Positions 63,207 to 64,000 of a stretch of DNA of 64,000 nt are shown here, in pieces. This stretch comes from Bacteroidota bacterium (GTDB lineage: Bacteria > Bacteroidota > Bacteroidia > Flavobacteriales > Flavobacteriaceae), in NCBI GenBank assembly GCA_027620655.1, contig JAQCDS010000001.1, positions 310,001 to 374,000 on the forward strand. The letters are read 5' to 3'. Under the pieces are notes generated by a model. It was given only the letters and a program-made list of their open reading frames with translations. It made no database searches and was not told where the DNA came from. Position 1 is the first letter of the stretch; the number at the start of each line of letters is the position of its first letter. Both the position numbers and the translations under genes were made by a program.

Positions 63207-64000
63207 GATTGTTCTTGTTTAAGTATAAGTTTCTTCGAAAGATAATCAAAACGAATGTATAAAAAAACTGATGATGCGGTTAACCCTGCCAAAAGCCCTA
63301 TCCAAATCCCTGTACTTCCATACTCTGATGCATTTCCCAAATAATAACTTATAGGAAAACCAATAACCCAATAGGCAATAAATGTGATAAGTGTTGGAAT
63401 TTTTACGTCTTGTAAACCTCGTAATGCTCCCAAAAACACAACTTGAGTACTATCGCTAATTTGAAATAAAGCAGCAATAATAAGCAGTGTTGAAGCAATT
63501 TGGACCACATTTTGATTGTCTGAAAAATGTTTTATATCATTTAAATCTAAATAGAATGTTGGTAAAACTTGATGAAAAGTAAGGAAAATAATCGCAAAAA
63601 TGGTTGCAAAAATAAAGCCCATAAGGAAAATAGATTTGGCAATTCTCCTAAGTTCATTTGGTCGCTTTAGTCCTTTTTGATTGCCAACTCTAATGGTAGC
63701 AGTCACGCTCAAACCTACAGCTATCATGTATGTCATAGACGATAAATTTAGTGCAATTTGATTGGCTGCTTGTGCATTTTTACCCAAAGTTCCACTAAGC
63801 CAAATGGCAGCTGTAAATACGCCAATTTCAAAAAACATTTGCAACGCACTAGGCAATCCCAAACTGATAATTTTTTTTATCATTGAATGTTCTAGAACGA
63901 AAAATTTTAAATCTTTTAAATATGATTTAGTTTTTTTTAATTGAACTAAGAAATACCACATTAGCACTACCATCACAAATCGAGAAATAAGTGTACCTAT
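63203..64000 (-). CDS. MATE family efflux transporter (5' partial)
   Basis: The frame is open to the window end, so the N-terminal half lies outside. The visible 265 residues hold the second MATE bundle: the LGLPSALQMFFEIGVFTAAIWLSG segment is the classic start of the C-lobe. NAQAANQIALNLSSMTYM, SVTATIRVGNQKG and about six transmembrane helices follow. MATE proteins export drugs or metabolites in exchange for Na+ or H+. It is upstream of the small acidic gene and the PAP2 gene. Confidence 0.93.
   Translation of the reverse strand: MGTLISRFVMVVLMWYFLVQLKKTKSYLKDLKFFVLEHSMIKKIISLGLPSALQMFFEIGVFTAAIWLSGTLGKNAQAANQIALNLSSMTYMIAVGLSVTATIRVGNQKGLKRPNELRRIAKSIFLMGFIFATIFAIIFLTFHQVLPTFYLDLNDIKHFSDNQNVVQIASTLLIIAALFQISDSTQVVFLGALRGLQDVKIPTLITFIAYWVIGFPISYYLGNASEYGSTGIWIGLLAGLTASSVFLYIRFDYLSKKLILKQEQS

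Overview
The window looks like a stretch of core chromosome from a gliding, low-GC member of the Flavobacteriaceae (phylum Bacteroidota). The evidence is a gldI-type lipoprotein peptidyl-prolyl isomerase, a PorV2-like type IX secretion protein, several Bacteroidota-only families (DUF5683, DUF3810, DUF4105/Lnb-like, DUF349 repeats, long SecA, long LepB), and start-proximal promoters of the Bacteroidota type (-7 box TAnnTTTG) in place of clear Shine-Dalgarno sites. Coding density is very high. No gap exceeds about 150 bp, and I see no tRNA, rRNA, CRISPR array, transposase, integrase or phage gene.

Layout. 1-6006 (+): the tail of a ParA-like ATPase with an unusual C-terminal domain, then parA-parB-DUF5683-dapB-lepB-wbqC in one tight operon. 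6019-12272 (-): endonuclease/phosphatase-fold protein, two adjacent rhomboid proteases, mutL, two small membrane proteins (one of only 38 aa), ribH and a TPR membrane protein. 12412-14197 (+): recF, a small lipoprotein and a DciA-like DUF721 gene. 14347-14766 (-): ndk. 14855-17604 (+): DHH phosphoesterase, gldI and a cyclophilin-FKBP lipoprotein. 17654-19117 (-): pepD. 19188-38776 (+): DUF3810 metallopeptidase-like protein, two periplasmic amidohydrolase-fold proteins, rRNA methyltransferase, RelA/SpoT, Fur-family regulator, purA, OstA-like protein, aminotransferase, TPR protein, two tandem DUF368 transporters, aroE and a DUF349 protein. 38780-48664 (-): mazG, flavin oxidoreductase, mnmA, yidC, pyrG, a cytoplasmic cyclophilin-FKBP and recQ. 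48807-51707 (+): kdsD-like isomerase, tatC, AhpD-like protein and lptB. 51704-53177 (-): terC and pssA. 53288-60552 (+): porV2-like, DUF4105, a degenerate methyltransferase-like gene, cobalamin adenosyltransferase, DUF2795 and secA. 60559-64000: M23 peptidase (-), meaB (+), PAP2 phosphatase (-), a small acidic protein (-) and a MATE transporter (-) that runs off the end.

The genes serve chromosome segregation and repair (ParAB, RecF, MutL, RecQ, DciA-like), envelope biogenesis (LepB, YidC, SecA, TatC, LptB, OstA-like, KdsD-like, DUF368 lipid-carrier transporters, GldI, PorV2, Lnb-like) and nucleotide or stringent-response metabolism (PurA, PyrG, Ndk, Rel, MazG).

I found no obvious new defence or mobile system. 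The items most worth a second look are: the ParA paralog ending in a BamE/SmpA-like domain; the amidohydrolase pair in which two of three domains have lost the expected metal ligands; a zinc-less RecQ; a recurrent arrangement in which the -7 box lies 4-6 nt before the start codon, suggesting leaderless mRNAs; nested inverted repeats at the pyrG promoter; and two dual cyclophilin-FKBP proteins, one exported and one cytoplasmic.
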